Below the pieces are notes generated by a model, which ran no database searches, was not told where the DNA came from, and worked only from the letters and a program-made list of their open reading frames with translations. Below, in pieces: positions 1 to 12,984 of a DNA stretch of 64,000 nt; the stretch's first letter is position 1; every line of letters begins with the position of its first letter. Position numbers and translations under genes: made by a program. Origin of the DNA: Acanthochromis polyacanthus (lineage: Eukaryota; Chordata; Actinopteri; Pomacentridae); contig NC_067123.1 in assembly GCF_021347895.1 (NCBI RefSeq), positions 40,540,027-40,604,026 of the forward strand. Direction: 5' to 3'.

Positions 1-48
1 AGTGGTGGGAAAAGCACAGCGATATAACTCCATAGAAAGACACCAATC

Positions 49-417
49 AGGGTAGTTTTTACAAACTGTCTGGATTTCAGATGTTTAGGGATTGTCTGAA
101 GGGACAACTGAGCACTTTAAATTTGGAAATGTTGTTCTAAGTGGCTCGACATTGGCAGGAGCAAACTATTGTAGACAACAGCATCATCTGCAAAGAAGCA
201 AATGTTAGACAATTAAGCAGAGTACTATGATGGCATAAAAACTGTTTAAGACTGTGAAAGTAAAATCAGTGGACCGTTTGTTCCAAAATTCTGCATTAGC
301 AGGAGCAAAATGAATTATAGGAAGTTGTATCATCTGCATAGAAGTCAACACCAGACACCGGCAGCATCATAGAAGTGCTTAAATGGTTTGAAATTGAGTT
401 TAGCTTTCTCTTTCAAT
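49..417 (+). repeat. Segmental duplication copy 1, recoverin intron
   Basis: About 370 bases recur at 2670-3026, with the end of the match continuing at 3275. Shared landmarks in the same order include TAGTTTTTACAAACTGTCTG, GACAACAGCATCATCTGCA and CAAAATTCTGCATTAGCAGG. One copy is upstream of exon 2023-2134 and the other is in the following intron, so the intervening exon sits between direct repeats. This copy is uninterrupted and shows the state before the SINE inserted in copy 2. Confidence 0.8.
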
Positions 418-927
418 CTGTTTTTTGAGCATAATAGGATATATGGATGAATGGATCAAAGTTTAGGTGTTTGTTAGGTATTTAGGTGTATTTGTTGAGC
501 AGTAAAAATCAAAGGAAGTCAGTATTGCAAAATGCACGTGGCCAGGCAGTGTCAAAAAACAACACTGTCATTTTCTATTTTCTCACCCTGATAACAGCTC
601 TGTTACCAAATTTAACTACAGCATCTTAAGCTATTGTACCTGTGCCTTATCCCTTGGTAGTGAACTTTTTGTTCTTTTTTAAATACGGGATTAGACTTTA
701 ATTGATGCTGATAAACAGTTTAGGATAAATTAAGGCCTAAGCCAGTAGAGAGCTTTGGCATGAGGATAGGAGGATATATATAGAGAATTAAATGTGGTTG
801 GATTTAAAAATAAAGGCAACATCAGAACCTGTCACGTGTCACTCTGACACAAAACTTTTAGTCTGAAGTTGAGTGGAATTTAATAGTTGGATTCTATCAG
901 ATTGAAAAAATATAATTACATATCGTC

Positions 928-999
928 TCTCCCAAATCATCCTATATGCAGATGACATCTATACAACAGTGTCATCTGCATGTAACATGATTTGGGAGA
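928..999. repeat. Hairpin with 29-bp imperfect stem
   Basis: Arms 928-956 and 971-999 are inverted repeats matching at 26 of 29 positions, around a 14-base loop. It lies in the upstream recoverin intron. It has the size of a small foldback element or of a short-hairpin precursor; nothing in the sequence decides between them. Confidence 0.7.
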
Positions 1000-2022
1000 T
1001 ACAGGAACTTTTCTAGGCTTATAGGAGTACATTTGCATACTAGCAGAAATGTATGCAAAAGTAATCAACCTTTTCCATCTTTATTTTTTGATTCTATATA
1101 ATCTTAGCATATCTGTCAGTTTATAATGACTTAAACACACCCAATTTATTCATATCTTAGAGTACAAAGAGCTACAGAATCTATTTTTTCACTTTTTTCA
1201 TTTTTTTTATTTATATTGTGAACTCCAAAAATAACCACAAAAGATTACATTACAGTGAGAGGCACTGAGAAGTAGGGTTTTAAAAAACCACATCCTTTAC
1301 GGTCTCTTAATTCGTCACCCTTTTGGCGGCCTTGCGTTTTTTTTCCTTTTTTTCCTCACTAATCTGTTTTTAAGCCCTGCAATTGCAGTGAAATGTGAGC
1401 TTGTAGTTTCAGTGTTCACGGCGCTGTCAAAGTCTTCTGCTTTTAAAAAATATGATGAGATTATTCTGTGTTTTTACAGAAAAATCAGTGCTTCAGGTGT
1501 TTGCCCAACCTGCTGGGTTCCAAACTGAAACCAGGGTTTAGAAAAACCAACAGGAACCCAACTGATCATTGCTATCAAAGCGCTGTCTGATGTTTATGTG
1601 TGAACTCTGGTGGATTACTGAGTGACAACAAACTGATTACATCCCGTTTCACGCTGGTTTGCTGCTGCTTTAAAACTTTCCTTGCAGGCCTATTCATAGC
1701 AACCACATTTCAATTTAGTGGATTAGAGCTCATATAATCACAGAACAAAGCCGCAGAGGCCAAAAGAGGCGGTTGGTTAATCCATGGCACCACACCAGTT
1801 TGTTGCTGTTTCAGTCAAAAGGCAGATGATCAGATCAGAGATGTGACAAAACGGTGGAGATTAAAGGAGGATTTGGGAGCAGTGTTTCCACTCCTCTACG
1901 CAGTCATGAAAGAGCAAGCGATTGCTGCTGAATTCATTTTAATTTCATCTACCTGAAGCAACAGATGGAAACAGGTTTTTTTCTATTTGACCAAACTTTG
2001 TTTTCTGTTTTTTTTTTGACAG

Positions 2023-3779
2023 TCAATTTTCAAGCTGATTCCTAAAGATGAATTAGCCGATCTGCCTGACGATGAAAACACGGCCGAGAAGAGGGCAGAT
2101 AAACTCTGGAAGTTCTTTGACAAGGGCGACGATGGTGAGATGAACGAGTGTGACACGATTAGATAAGTAGATTAGACTTGGAATAGCCATTAGTGCTCTG
2201 AACAAATTTTTAAAAATGTGACGTCAACAGATCTGCCTCTCAGAAACTGAAACTCTTACCACATGTACATAGTTTCAGATGAACGAAAGGATCTGACACC
2301 GAAGCTCTGAGGCAGGTGGAAAATTTTTTAGGTTAGATGTCGAATCTCAGAAATCCAGGTTTAGGTAATCCAAGGTAAGAGATATTTATTTTACGCCACC
2401 TGTGCCTCATTACTCACCTGTAAAACTCACATTAATCAACTCTCTGGTTTGTAATTGACCCAAATTCCGACTAGAGGAAATAAAAAATTTTAGGACACAT
2501 GCCTATTTAGGTATCTTTCTGGAACATTTGTTTAAGATTGTAAAAGTAATTATGGAAAGGCACAATTGCATCTGTTTTTCTGTCCAATTAAATGTCCATA
2601 CACTCAACACACTTGGAATGTCAAAGGTCCAACACAAGTAATGTTTAACCCTTTTGAGGGTTAGGGGCAGGATAGTTTTTACAAACTGTCTGAACTGCAG
2701 ACAGGGCTGTTTAGGGGTGGTCTGAAGGGACAATTGAGTACTTTAAAGTTGGAAACATTGTGCTAAGTGGCTCTACATTGGCAGTAGCAAACTATTGTAG
2801 ACAACAGCATCATCTGCATAGAAGCAAATGTTAGACGATCAAGCATGATACCATGAGGACATGAAAACTATTAAAGACACAAGTGTGAAAGTAAAATAAA
2901 TGTACCATTTTTTCCAAAATTCTGCATTAGCAGGAGCAAAATGAACTATAGAAAGTTGTATCATCTGCATAGAAGTTCACACCAGATGCTGGCAGCGTCA
3001 CAGAAGAGTGTAAAATGGTTTGAAATGGTAAATGGTTGTATTTATATAGTGCTTTTATCCAAAGTGCTGTACATGATACGTCACATTCACCCATTCACAC
3101 ACTGATGGAGGAAGCTGCCATGCAAGGCGCTAACCACGACCCACCAGGAGCAATTAGGGGTTAGGTGTCTTGCTCAGGGACACCTCGACATGAGCACAAT
3201 GGGCCGAGGATCGAACCAGCAACCTTCCAGTTACAAGACGGCCACTCTACCCACTGAGCCATGCCGCCCGAAATTGAATTCAGTTTCGTCTTTCAACCAA
3301 ATTCAACCTAAACCTAACCTAAACTAGTGACCCATATCCAGTGGAAAATGGGTATCTCTTTAACCCATGTTGTGCATCAAAGGGTTAAGAGAATGAAAGT
3401 CAGACAAACTTAGTGAGACTTTAGTTGAAATAATTCATTAAATCGCAGATTTTGACACTTTAAGTCTTCGGTGCATTTGCAAGTTGTCACATAATGGACC
3501 ACATAATGGAGCATCTGCCTCATCCAGCTGCTTTAAACAAGGATTATTTGCAGATTTAGCACAATTATACAGCTACTGTTGTATCCTGAGATCAAAGCTT
3601 TGATACTGTTTTGAAACAATGCTTCAGTGATAATTGTATTTGTTGTTGAATTGTTCAAAACCTCCATCTCTTCTGTCTCTTTCCACCGTGCAGCACGAGT
3701 TGCGGAAGGCGAGTTCATCCAGGGCGTGTTGGACAATGAAGAAGCTCTCCGTTTGATTCAGTATCAGCCTTCAAAGTAA
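2023..3779 (+). CDS. rcvrn: Recoverin/visinin-type neuronal calcium sensor, 3' exons (5' partial)
   Basis: Two coding exons, 2023-2134 and 3694-3779, joined by a phase-1 GT-AG intron; the stop is TAA at 3777-3779. The translation begins SIFKLIPKDELADLPDDENT and ends LRLIQYQPSK. From memory of the family this matches the C-terminal third of recoverin/visinin, which binds calcium and regulates rhodopsin kinase in photoreceptors. The short end after RLIQY resembles chick visinin (cone form) more than rod recoverin, which has a longer tail. The EF-hand 4 loop starts DKGDDARVAEGE, with Gly at position 3 and Arg at position 7, so it probably does not bind calcium, as is known for the family. The exon with the N-terminus and EF-hands 1-3 must lie left of the window. 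Neighbouring gsg1l2 fits a vertebrate RCVRN locus. The family is certain; the exact paralogue (rod or cone) is not. Confidence 0.9.
2670..3298 (+). repeat. Segmental duplication copy 2, interrupted by a SINE
   Basis: Second copy of the 49-417 block, lying in the intron between the two recoverin exons. The match runs to GGTTTGAAAT at 3026, is interrupted by a SINE, then resumes with GAAATTGAATTCAGTTTCGTC, matching the end of copy 1. Confidence 0.8.
3027..3269 (-). mobile_element. tRNA-derived SINE with GAAAT target-site duplication
   Basis: Read on the minus strand it begins GGGCGGCATGGCTCAGTGGG, an A-box-like start, followed by a B-box-like GGTTGCTGGTTCGATCC. It ends in the tail AGCACTTTGGATAAAAGC then ACTATATAAATACA, typical of teleost SINEs whose tail resembles a LINE 3' end. 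GAAAT occurs at 3022-3026 and 3270-3274 on either side, and the matching position in copy 1 has a single GAAAT, so this is an insertion. It is not a functional tRNA gene. Confidence 0.85.
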
Positions 3780-5641
3780 AATGTTCTGTCAAACAGATCC
3801 ATCTCTCTCCAGCCCCATCTTCTTCCACTTCGCTCTTCATTCTGCTGCTGCAACGACACCTGACAGCGCCTTCACAACATGTGAGCTCATAGCAGGTGTG
3901 ATGAAAACGCCCCCATTGCTCCAAATTAAATAATGACACACCATCTCCTGCTGGGTTTTTATAATGTTTGCTGCCTGTGTTTTGTCTGAACTGTTTGCTG
4001 ATAATGAAAGTGGGAGAGAGTGCCCCTCAGGTTTCCTCATATTGCAGTTATCATAGCAACCATTTCATCGCTTCACCAGTTAACCAACATCTGTCTACCA
4101 TAATGTAGGCAGAGATACTCCCTCATAAACGTTTCACCCAATCCACACTTTCACAGTTATTTTGCTTTTTCTGCTAAGATTAGCTTCTTCATTGAAACTG
4201 CACTATATTATTCTGAAACTGTCAGTATTTAGCCTACATTTCTTAAGAAAAGTAAACTATGAAGGTCTGTTTTAGCGACTGAAGCACTCATTTTAATATG
4301 ATAACATGTCATGTGCACTAGTTTAACTACCCTGACCATGGAATATATAGATCGTTCTCCACTGGACAGCCACGGCTGTTCTCTGTAGATTTTATCACTC
4401 CCCTTGCACTAAATGCAGGGGGTATCCATCATTCTGATCCAATGTTGTGTCTTTTACAGTCTTCACTTCATCCATGTGGCACAATCTTACATGTTTGATG
4501 TTCTAGTTAAGTGGTGAATATTGGAGCATAGGTTTTATTCATGTACGACGACATGTAAAACTGTTGTAAAAGTGTTTATCCTGGATTCCCCTTTACAATG
4601 AATTAAATAAAACAATTAAATTGTAAAAGTGAAAGTTGTCTCTGGTATTTTTATGTTGACGGTAATATAAATTAAAATCTGTGATGGCTGACAGTCATGT
4701 TAGTTGAAAGTCATTTTGGGAAAGAAAAAGAAGTCAAGGAGTCACATCTGGTTAGCAGCGTAGGTCAATTATTTATTACCATGTTGCTCAGTTTAGGTCA
4801 TTTGCAGTGAATGTTCTCCATCAGACACCTCAGGATGTTACATAGGATGAAACATATTGTGATGCACAGCTACATGAATGCTGAAGAAAACAACAGCCGT
4901 GTTCCTGGAGTGACCCGACGCAGTTTGTCTGATTTGGGATGCCGAAACTCTTCTGTGGTGTTTCTCCTCTTGCTGGTAGCTGCAGACCCTCCTCCCATCA
5001 CCAGGGAAGATCTCTCACATGAAGGTTGGATCATTTCCACATAAACAGTATCAGAACGTTTTGATCAACCCTCGTATTAGCGTGATAACTTACAGAAACA
5101 TATACACAAAACAAAAAGTGCATCTAAGGCTGTCTGTTACTAGTTTTGCAGGTACAGCAGGTGATGAGATATTGCACTGCTATTGGTGTGTAACAGCTGA
5201 ACCTTTTACAGTTATTGTGTCCTCGTTACCAACACCTCATTTTCTCAAGCGCAAAATTTACGGTTTATATGCTCGACCTACTTTTTTCATATGGAACAAC
5301 CTGTTGTCCAAAGTTAATCTCTAATTGTCTCCAAGTGAATTTCTATTGCTGCTAAAAGCAGAGTAATTACATTTGAAACCCTTATCTATATGACAGTCCT
5401 GATCTTTCACTCTGAACAGCTCTGATCAGGAATCAGTTCCTAAACTCAATGAGGTCTGTGGGTTATCCAAAGTAATCAGGACACCAGTCAGACAAATGTG
5501 TTGCTGTTTAGATTTTTATAGTCTGTGAGCATCATAAATACATTTTACTCTAATACAGTTATTATAACAAGTAGTTCCCCAGTGGCAGGTCTTCCTCTTT
5601 TATCGGTTTTGTGACATAATGTCAATTAATTAAAAACTATG
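3780..5641. other. Recoverin 3' UTR and intergenic DNA
   Basis: The first 830 bases are the likely 3' UTR. From about 4630 to 5641 I see no gene, RNA or named repeat. Open frames at 4811-5324 lack splice context and any family resemblance. Confidence 0.5.
4606..4611 (+). terminator. Polyadenylation signal of the recoverin-like gene
   Basis: A canonical AATAAA lies about 830 bases after the stop codon, followed within 25-40 bases by a GT-rich stretch (GAAAGTTGTCTCTGG). Position and context suit the end of the recoverin-like transcript. Inferred only; no cDNA evidence. Confidence 0.5.
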
Positions 5642-6176
5642 CAGGGAGTCCTCGACTTACGTCAGAGTTCCGTTCCTACTGATCTACGTAAGTCAATTTT
5701 TGCCATTAGTTGGAACTCCGGTGAAAATGTAACCAAATCTGTTCCATGCATCACGATGCCGATCAGTTCTTCATAAAGTCAATAAACCAGCAGAGAACCA
5801 GATAAAGTCTCACTCATTCATCACAGAGGGTCGCTACAATATGTTGACCTGTTTTTACATCTTGACCCATGTTGGTCGGTGTTTCTGTTCCCAGCGTTTT
5901 ATTCTGTCTAATTTCACTTCCATGGAGACGCTTTCCTTTTCTTTCAAACATCAGAAGAGTCTGACTTACGCTGGGAGCCATAATGAAGGACAAAAAGTTA
6001 GTGAATGCAGCACAATCCAAGGTGGAGTAGAACCAGAGAATGGAAACAAAGCCGTCTGATAGCGCCGTGTGACGACGTATTCATCCGCTCCATTCATTAA
6101 ATAGTTCTAAGTAACCAGTTCTGATGTAACGATGAAACGCTGTAGGTCGAGGACGCTGTAAACTGAGGACCTCCTG
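5642..6176 (+). mobile_element. Pogo/Tigger-like non-autonomous element, copy A
   Basis: Starts GCAGGGAGTCCTCGACTTAC and ends CTGAGGACCTCCTG, an imperfect terminal inverted repeat of the CAGG-GTCCTC type. It is shorter than the copies at 31420-32199 (opposite orientation) and 60946-61645, with which it shares long internal blocks, including AGTCTGACTTACGCTGGGAG with 31420-32199 and CGCCGTGTGACGACGTATTC with 60946-61645. The flanking TA is clear in the other two copies but eroded here. No transposase frame. Confidence 0.75.
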
Positions 6177-6185
6177 AATTACAAA

Positions 6186-6475
6186 ATTTTCGGCTGCACA
6201 GTGCACCAGTGGTTAGTACTGTCACCCTGCAGCTAGAAGATCCTCAGTTTGTGTCCCTTCCTTCCTGGGATCTTCCTGCATGGAGTCTTCATGTTCTCTT
6301 GTACATGTGTGGCTTTTCTCCAGGTTCTCCAGCTTCCTCCTTCAGTCCAGAAACATGCTGAGGTTAATTGGTGATTCTAAATTGCCTGTAAGTGTGAATG
6401 TGAATGTGATTGTTTGTCTGTTTGTGTAGCCCTGTGATAGAGTGTTACCTGTCCAGGTGCCTCCTCCCTTCCCCC
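6186..6475 (+). repeat. Interspersed teleost repeat, 5' part of an interrupted copy
   Basis: Starts around CCAGTGGTTAGTACTGTCACC and carries the motifs CATGGAGTCTTCATGTTCTC and ACATGCTGAGGTTAATTGGT, shared with copies at 15472-15805, 44172-44478 (reverse) and 63897-64000. A tRNA-like head and an ATGG tail suggest a SINE-like retroposon; I cannot name the family. Its 3' end appears 2.07 kb further on at 8546. Confidence 0.7.
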
Positions 6476-6534
6476 TAAAGCCAGGGTTGTGCTTTCCACG
6501 TGAACATGACGCACAGAAATGAGATGCTCAGAAT

Positions 6535-8090
6535 CAGTGGTGTAGTCCAGGGTATACGGCGGTATACGGCGTATACCCACTTATTTTTCAGTTAGCATTG
6601 CGTATACCCACTTCTAATGCTCCCTGGTGCGCATCATTCAGTATATCTGTGTGCCAGGTAGCCCTCTTTTCCTTAAGGATGATGAAGCCATGAACAACCC
6701 TCCTCTGCCTGTAATTGGCTGGTACATGCTACCTTTACTGATTCGATTGGTTAACTTTAGGGATGAGCCAATCAGAGGCAGAGTAGGGCGGGTCATACAG
6801 AGGAAAATTTTGCTAACACCTCTGTGGCACTCCAGTTGATTGACAGGTCTGCTTGAAAGATGCGTGGAAATGCGAGAAAGTCAGAATAAACACCTTTCAA
6901 GTGAGTGGCACGTATCGAGCGAACCTACTTTCATGGACGATATAATTCTCAGGTAAGTTTTAAGGTGGTTTCCAAATGAATCATTGTTTTAAACTACTGG
7001 CAACATGACTGCACATTTCAAGGAGAGGATATTTTGTCACCAGTGGTTAAAGCTGCAGTCAATTCCAGCCATTTTCAGTACAAAAAAATCGCTAATATTC
7101 TATTTGTAAATAAAAATATGACGAGAAATACAGGGAATATTGGACGTGCTTCGCGAGGTGCATTTCCTCGGAAACGACCTATTCGTGGATCATAAACCGT
7201 CTTCAAGACATGTTTTGGACAAAATATTTTACTGGCTTGTTTTGTCTGGATGTAAAAGGTTGGATTATGGCCGTTTTTTGTGGAATATTTTCATCTGTGT
7301 GTAATAATGAACCCGGAAATGTGAGTCGCGCTGTGTGCGTTGAAGCCGTGTACAGAGAACGGATGGATGGATATTCGTTGTTTGTCGGACAAATGTGTTT
7401 ATATTACCCGCTGTGGTAATCACATCTGAAAGTGGTTTATACCGGCGTATTCATGAGAATCTAAGCTTTCCATCGGTGTATAGTGTTTGTATAATCGCGT
7501 TTGCAGTTTCAGATATTTAGCAAATTGCTTATGCAGATCTCAAAGTGTACCGCGGGCGGAACACTGAAGCACAACGGGTTAAACTGAGTGTCGGGCCGAG
7601 TCTGACTAACGTTTTGAAAGGCTAATGTTATTCTAACGTAAGTCTGAAGCTAGCTAGATTGGGATAATGTGGGAAAACCTCTAGGCTGGTAGTTGATTTT
7701 AAAGTAAGTAAAAACACAAGAATGGGGGCAGGTAGTTTAAGATTCGACCTAAAACAATATTGAGGTTTTATTCATGATGAAATATGAACAAGGATGCACT
7801 GTCAACTTCATATTTGAAGTATTTTATTTAAATAAATGTTCAAAAGTAACTGAAACACCATGTTTGCCTCATAATAAATACATGTTACATTAATCCAGTA
7901 ATAACTACAAACTGCTCCTAATCAAGTCATGATAATTTTATAATAGTGGGCAAGTAGAAATGACTGAATAAATTGAATAGAGTAGTCTTCTATGTCACTG
8001 TTTCTAAAACTGGGCGTTTTTCTGGACTAATTAAAAAAAAAGGTGAAAATTAAGAGTATACCCACTTCTCCAGGGACCACTACACCACTG
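6535..8090. mobile_element. hAT-superfamily non-autonomous transposon with 8-bp duplication
   Basis: The ends are inverted repeats: CAGTGGTGTAGTCCAGGG at the left and GGACCACTACACCACTG at the right. CTCAGAAT occurs directly outside both ends (6527-6534 and 8091-8098), a perfect 8-bp target-site duplication as expected for hAT elements. Subterminal GTATACCCACTT motifs occur near both ends. At 1556 bp it carries no recognisable transposase, so it would depend on another element to move. A CpG-rich, relatively GC-rich interior (about 7140-7640) is unlike the rest of the region and unexplained. Confidence 0.88.
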
Positions 8091-8545
8091 CTCAGAATCC
8101 ATATGAGAGAACACTTCTGGCTTTTATACTCCATCTGCTCCCAAACTACAGGGGGCAGTGTATCGTAAATACAAGTCTACCATCGTACTGAACTAGAGTT
8201 ACACTTACAACATGGCGTTTTACTGAATAGCTGTATTTCAGCAGTTAGTTTAAATTTCATGCCATGAATTGTTCATAACCCGGTTACCATGGTGATCTCT
8301 GTGTGATGAATCATATTAATGCCTGTATTTCTGAACTTCTGCTGCTAGGAGCTCCTGTCCTTCTGTTTTCCCATAGACTGTGTGTTTTCCATGCCTCTCT
8401 GTCAGCACTGTTAGAATAATCTGGAGGTGCACCATGTGGGAATTCTCCTCTTGAGAAGGACCATGTGATTGGGTGTGGCTGATAAAATGACGTAATTTGT
8501 CCGAACTCAAGGACCTCGTCGACACATCAAGCTTAAAACAAGCTT

Positions 8546-8621
8546 AAGTCAGCTGGGACAGACTCAGCCCCCGCCACCCTAATGAGGATTAAGCGGTATG
8601 TAGATAATGGATGGATGGATT
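8546..8621 (+). repeat. 3' end of the interrupted interspersed repeat
   Basis: AGTCAGCTGGGACAGACTC, then TAATGAGGATTAAGCGGT and a GGATGGATGGAT tail. This is the end that follows directly on the body in the copy at 15472-15805. Here it is separated from its 5' part by 6476-8545, which contains the hAT element. Confidence 0.7.
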
Positions 8622-8709
8622 ACAAAATTATACATTACATAAATCTCCTTAGAGCAGGACATCCTCGAAAGCAGAACAGAACAAGAGGAGACCCCTGCCT
8701 TCCCTCCCT

Positions 8710-9070
8710 CCGGCTCATTATGCTTGACCAACAAAAGACGCTTGATACAACAACAACAACAGGGTTAGGGTTAGGGTCCATAGCTGGACTCTTCTCCATA
8801 GCTGAGGCCACCAAGACACCTATGACTCCTCTGAAGAAGTTACAAGCTTCAGCAGCTGAGATGGGAAAGACTGTTCATACAACAACTAAAGAAAACACCA
8901 CAAAGTCAAGTGGAAGAAGTTTCTTTGGTCTGATGAGACCAAAACTTAACTTTCAGGTCATCAGACTAGATACCTCATCAGAAACACACCATCCCAACCA
9001 TGAAGCATGGTGGTGGCAGCATCAGGATGTGGGGATGCTTCTCAACAGCAGGTCCTTAAACACTTGTAAA
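8710..9070 (+). pseudogene. Decayed Tc1-type transposase fragment
   Basis: TGGTCTGATGAGACCAAAAC gives the catalytic block WSDETK and then a stop. About 60 bases on, in a shifted frame, ATGAAGCATGGTGGTGGCAG gives MKHGGGS and then WGCFS. These are the hallmark motifs of Tc1/mariner transposases, separated by frameshifts and a deletion. A relic, with no relation to the host frame open at 8582-9091. A telomere-like GGGTTAGGGTTAGGGT sits at 8761-8776. Confidence 0.75.
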
Positions 9071-9090
9071 GGTAGAGGATTAAATGAATA

Positions 9091-10445
9091 AGTATAAGTA
9101 CACTATGAAGGACATCCATCCAGATTCTCCAGATGTCCTGATTAACAAAGGCTGCTTTCTTCAGTCAGACGAACACATGGCATCTGTACGTTAAATATTA
9201 GCGTTGCTTCATTGTAAGACCTGTTTTACTTTCTTGCTCCACTTTCTGAGCATCTGTCTTGTGTTTGTGAAAATACACATGCTGCATATTCCATCTTGAG
9301 CGCCCTTTAATTAATCAAAAAGGACATTTATTTTGGAGGGTTCCTTCCAAAAAAAGTATTTACCTCTTTAGAAAATGACTGGACTACGAAATCATGTGCA
9401 CTCACTTTGTAGTTTTTCAATGGAGTGAGTAGAAACTGCTATTTTTGGCAAATTAGAACCTCTAACATCCTTAAAATATTTTAAAAATTTGATGTAAAGT
9501 GAAAATACTCATACATGTGGTGGCTCCAGTTAAAAGCACAGTGACAGACACTGCTCAGCTCGTGAGTAATAAACTAATTAAACCCGTCACTTTGCATATG
9601 TTGACAGTTGTGTAACGGTTGTGTAATTCCGATTTAATTTACGTTTTTAATTACTCTCCACATACTATTCAGTGACCCAGAGGTCTGCTTTATCTCTGCT
9701 TCACTGCCTATATTATGTCAGTCTCCCTCTCTCTCTCTCATTCCCCTGACAGGGGAGATTATTGACATAATCTTCTGTCCAGCATTTGAAAGCATCTGTC
9801 TTAACCTCCAAATCTCTCTGTTGATGTAATCTTTGATGCTTGCTTCTTCTTTCTTATCCAGATGTGTCGTCTGTCATGTCCCCAGGCGTCCATGTCAGGT
9901 ATTTGGACAGAAATATTGGACGAATGTGATCGATGTGGTGGAGCTAAGGAAAAACGAGAAATAATCATTAGGATTCATCTTCTGGTGACTATGAACATCT
10001 GTAACAGTTCATGGAAACATACAGTTGTAGAGAAATCTTATGGTGAACCAACGTACTACTCTTTAAACGAGACCATCAATTAAATGCTTTCCATGAAAAA
10101 CTCAATCACCAAAAATCTAACGTACTATAACTGATATTTTAAACACTATAACTGACGACTGCAGACACAGACGAGAACCAAACGTGGTTTGTGTTTATTT
10201 ATCTGCTTACTAGAGGAGAAGGATTTCATTCATACATATAAACACAAAGTAGAAACAACAAAATACACTAATTCAAATAATATTTTAACATGTTATTTTT
10301 ACACATTTGCTTTTTGAACACAATCACAGCCCAAACACTTAAATTACATGAAATCCCTGAATAAGTCACTGTAAGGCTGGATTTAGGAAATTTATTGGTT
10401 ATTGTGACTGTGAAGTAGAACAAACCAATGTTGTTTTGCCAACAA
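9091..10445. other. Intergenic DNA without recognised features
   Basis: No coding exon, RNA or named repeat seen. A short CT run lies near 9722-9740. The open frame at 9862-10083 has no splice context or family resemblance. Confidence 0.4.
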
Positions 10446-10807
10446 GTCCTCAAATTCATACGACCACATCGGTCGTATGCACCGTGCACCGGAATACGAA
10501 CCGTGAGAGCGTATTTACGTTAGCGCCCCTACGGGGAAAAGGAACACATTACGGGATTTAATTCACGAAATGACTTTTCCGTCGCAAAACGGCTTTTTCC
10601 TCACTTTCCCACCACGGGTTTAGGGTTAGGGTTAGGGATAGTGACAGGGATAGTGTTAGATAAAAGTTTGTACATGATGACGTTTCACCTGTGACTCCAG
10701 AGTGTCGATATTTACTCAACCGCCAGAGGTCGCATAGTCAAAACGTAACACTGGGTCGTAATACGAGCGTGTACAGACGACCGATGTGGTCGTTTTTGTT
10801 TGAGGAC
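10446..10807. mobile_element. Short inverted-repeat element (MITE) with telomere-like insert
   Basis: The left end GTCCTCAAATTCATACGACC continues into a block (ACATCGGTCGT) that recurs inverted at the right end, where ACGACCGATGTGGTCGT leads into TTTGTTTGAGGAC. Inside are three tandem TTAGGG-like units at 10618-10639. The interior is CpG-rich for this window. No target-site duplication was convincing, so the superfamily is open. Confidence 0.7.
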
Positions 10808-11348
10808 AGGCTGTGTTTTGCTCCCTACAGTTCTATGTCTATCCAACCTTGAACAGCTGTTTACTTGTGAAACTTGTAGCAGTGCCGGTTGTAGATGTCA
10901 AAACATCCCTATAAAAATATTAACAGAATTTCAACAGAATATAAAATTTCATTAGGCGATAAACAAATATAATCTTACAAATATTTGATGTACCGACACG
11001 GTTCGATCTCCCTGAAAACAAGTTAAAAAGTGACAGTTCAGTTTGAACACATCAACAGTGCAGCTGGGTGAAAAACTCTGGCGTTTAGTGTGCTATTGTT
11101 AGAAAGCAGGTTATGAAGGAAGTATACCTTTTAAATGCCAGTAAGAAGTAACTAAGAGTACCAGCAGCATAGGAGAGGTTATGGAAACATGTCAGTTCTG
11201 CAGCTTTGTGAAACTTTTAGCCTTGCTGACTTGCCAGTTTCATTGTATACTCGTTATACAATGACAATAAAGGCTTTTTATTCTATTCTATTCAACTTTT
11301 GGTGCACAAAGACTCCCTACACACCAACAAGTTTGGTTCTTGGATGTA

Positions 11349-12982
<1,634 letters not shown>

Positions 12983-12984
12983 TA

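Noticed and set aside
3196..3269. tRNA-like sequence with A and B boxes on the minus strand
   Set aside because: It is continuous with a SINE body and tail and is bounded by target-site duplications; no clover-leaf acceptor stem.
4811..5324. Two overlapping plus-strand frames (77 and 101 codons)
   Set aside because: No family resemblance, no splice context, typical chance frames in AT-rich DNA.
8761..8776. Telomere repeat suggesting a chromosome end
   Set aside because: Only two to three units, within transposon-derived DNA far from any terminus.
8582..9091. 169-codon open frame as a gene
   Set aside because: It runs through a retroposon tail and a Tc1 relic; the transposase motifs are in other frames and broken.
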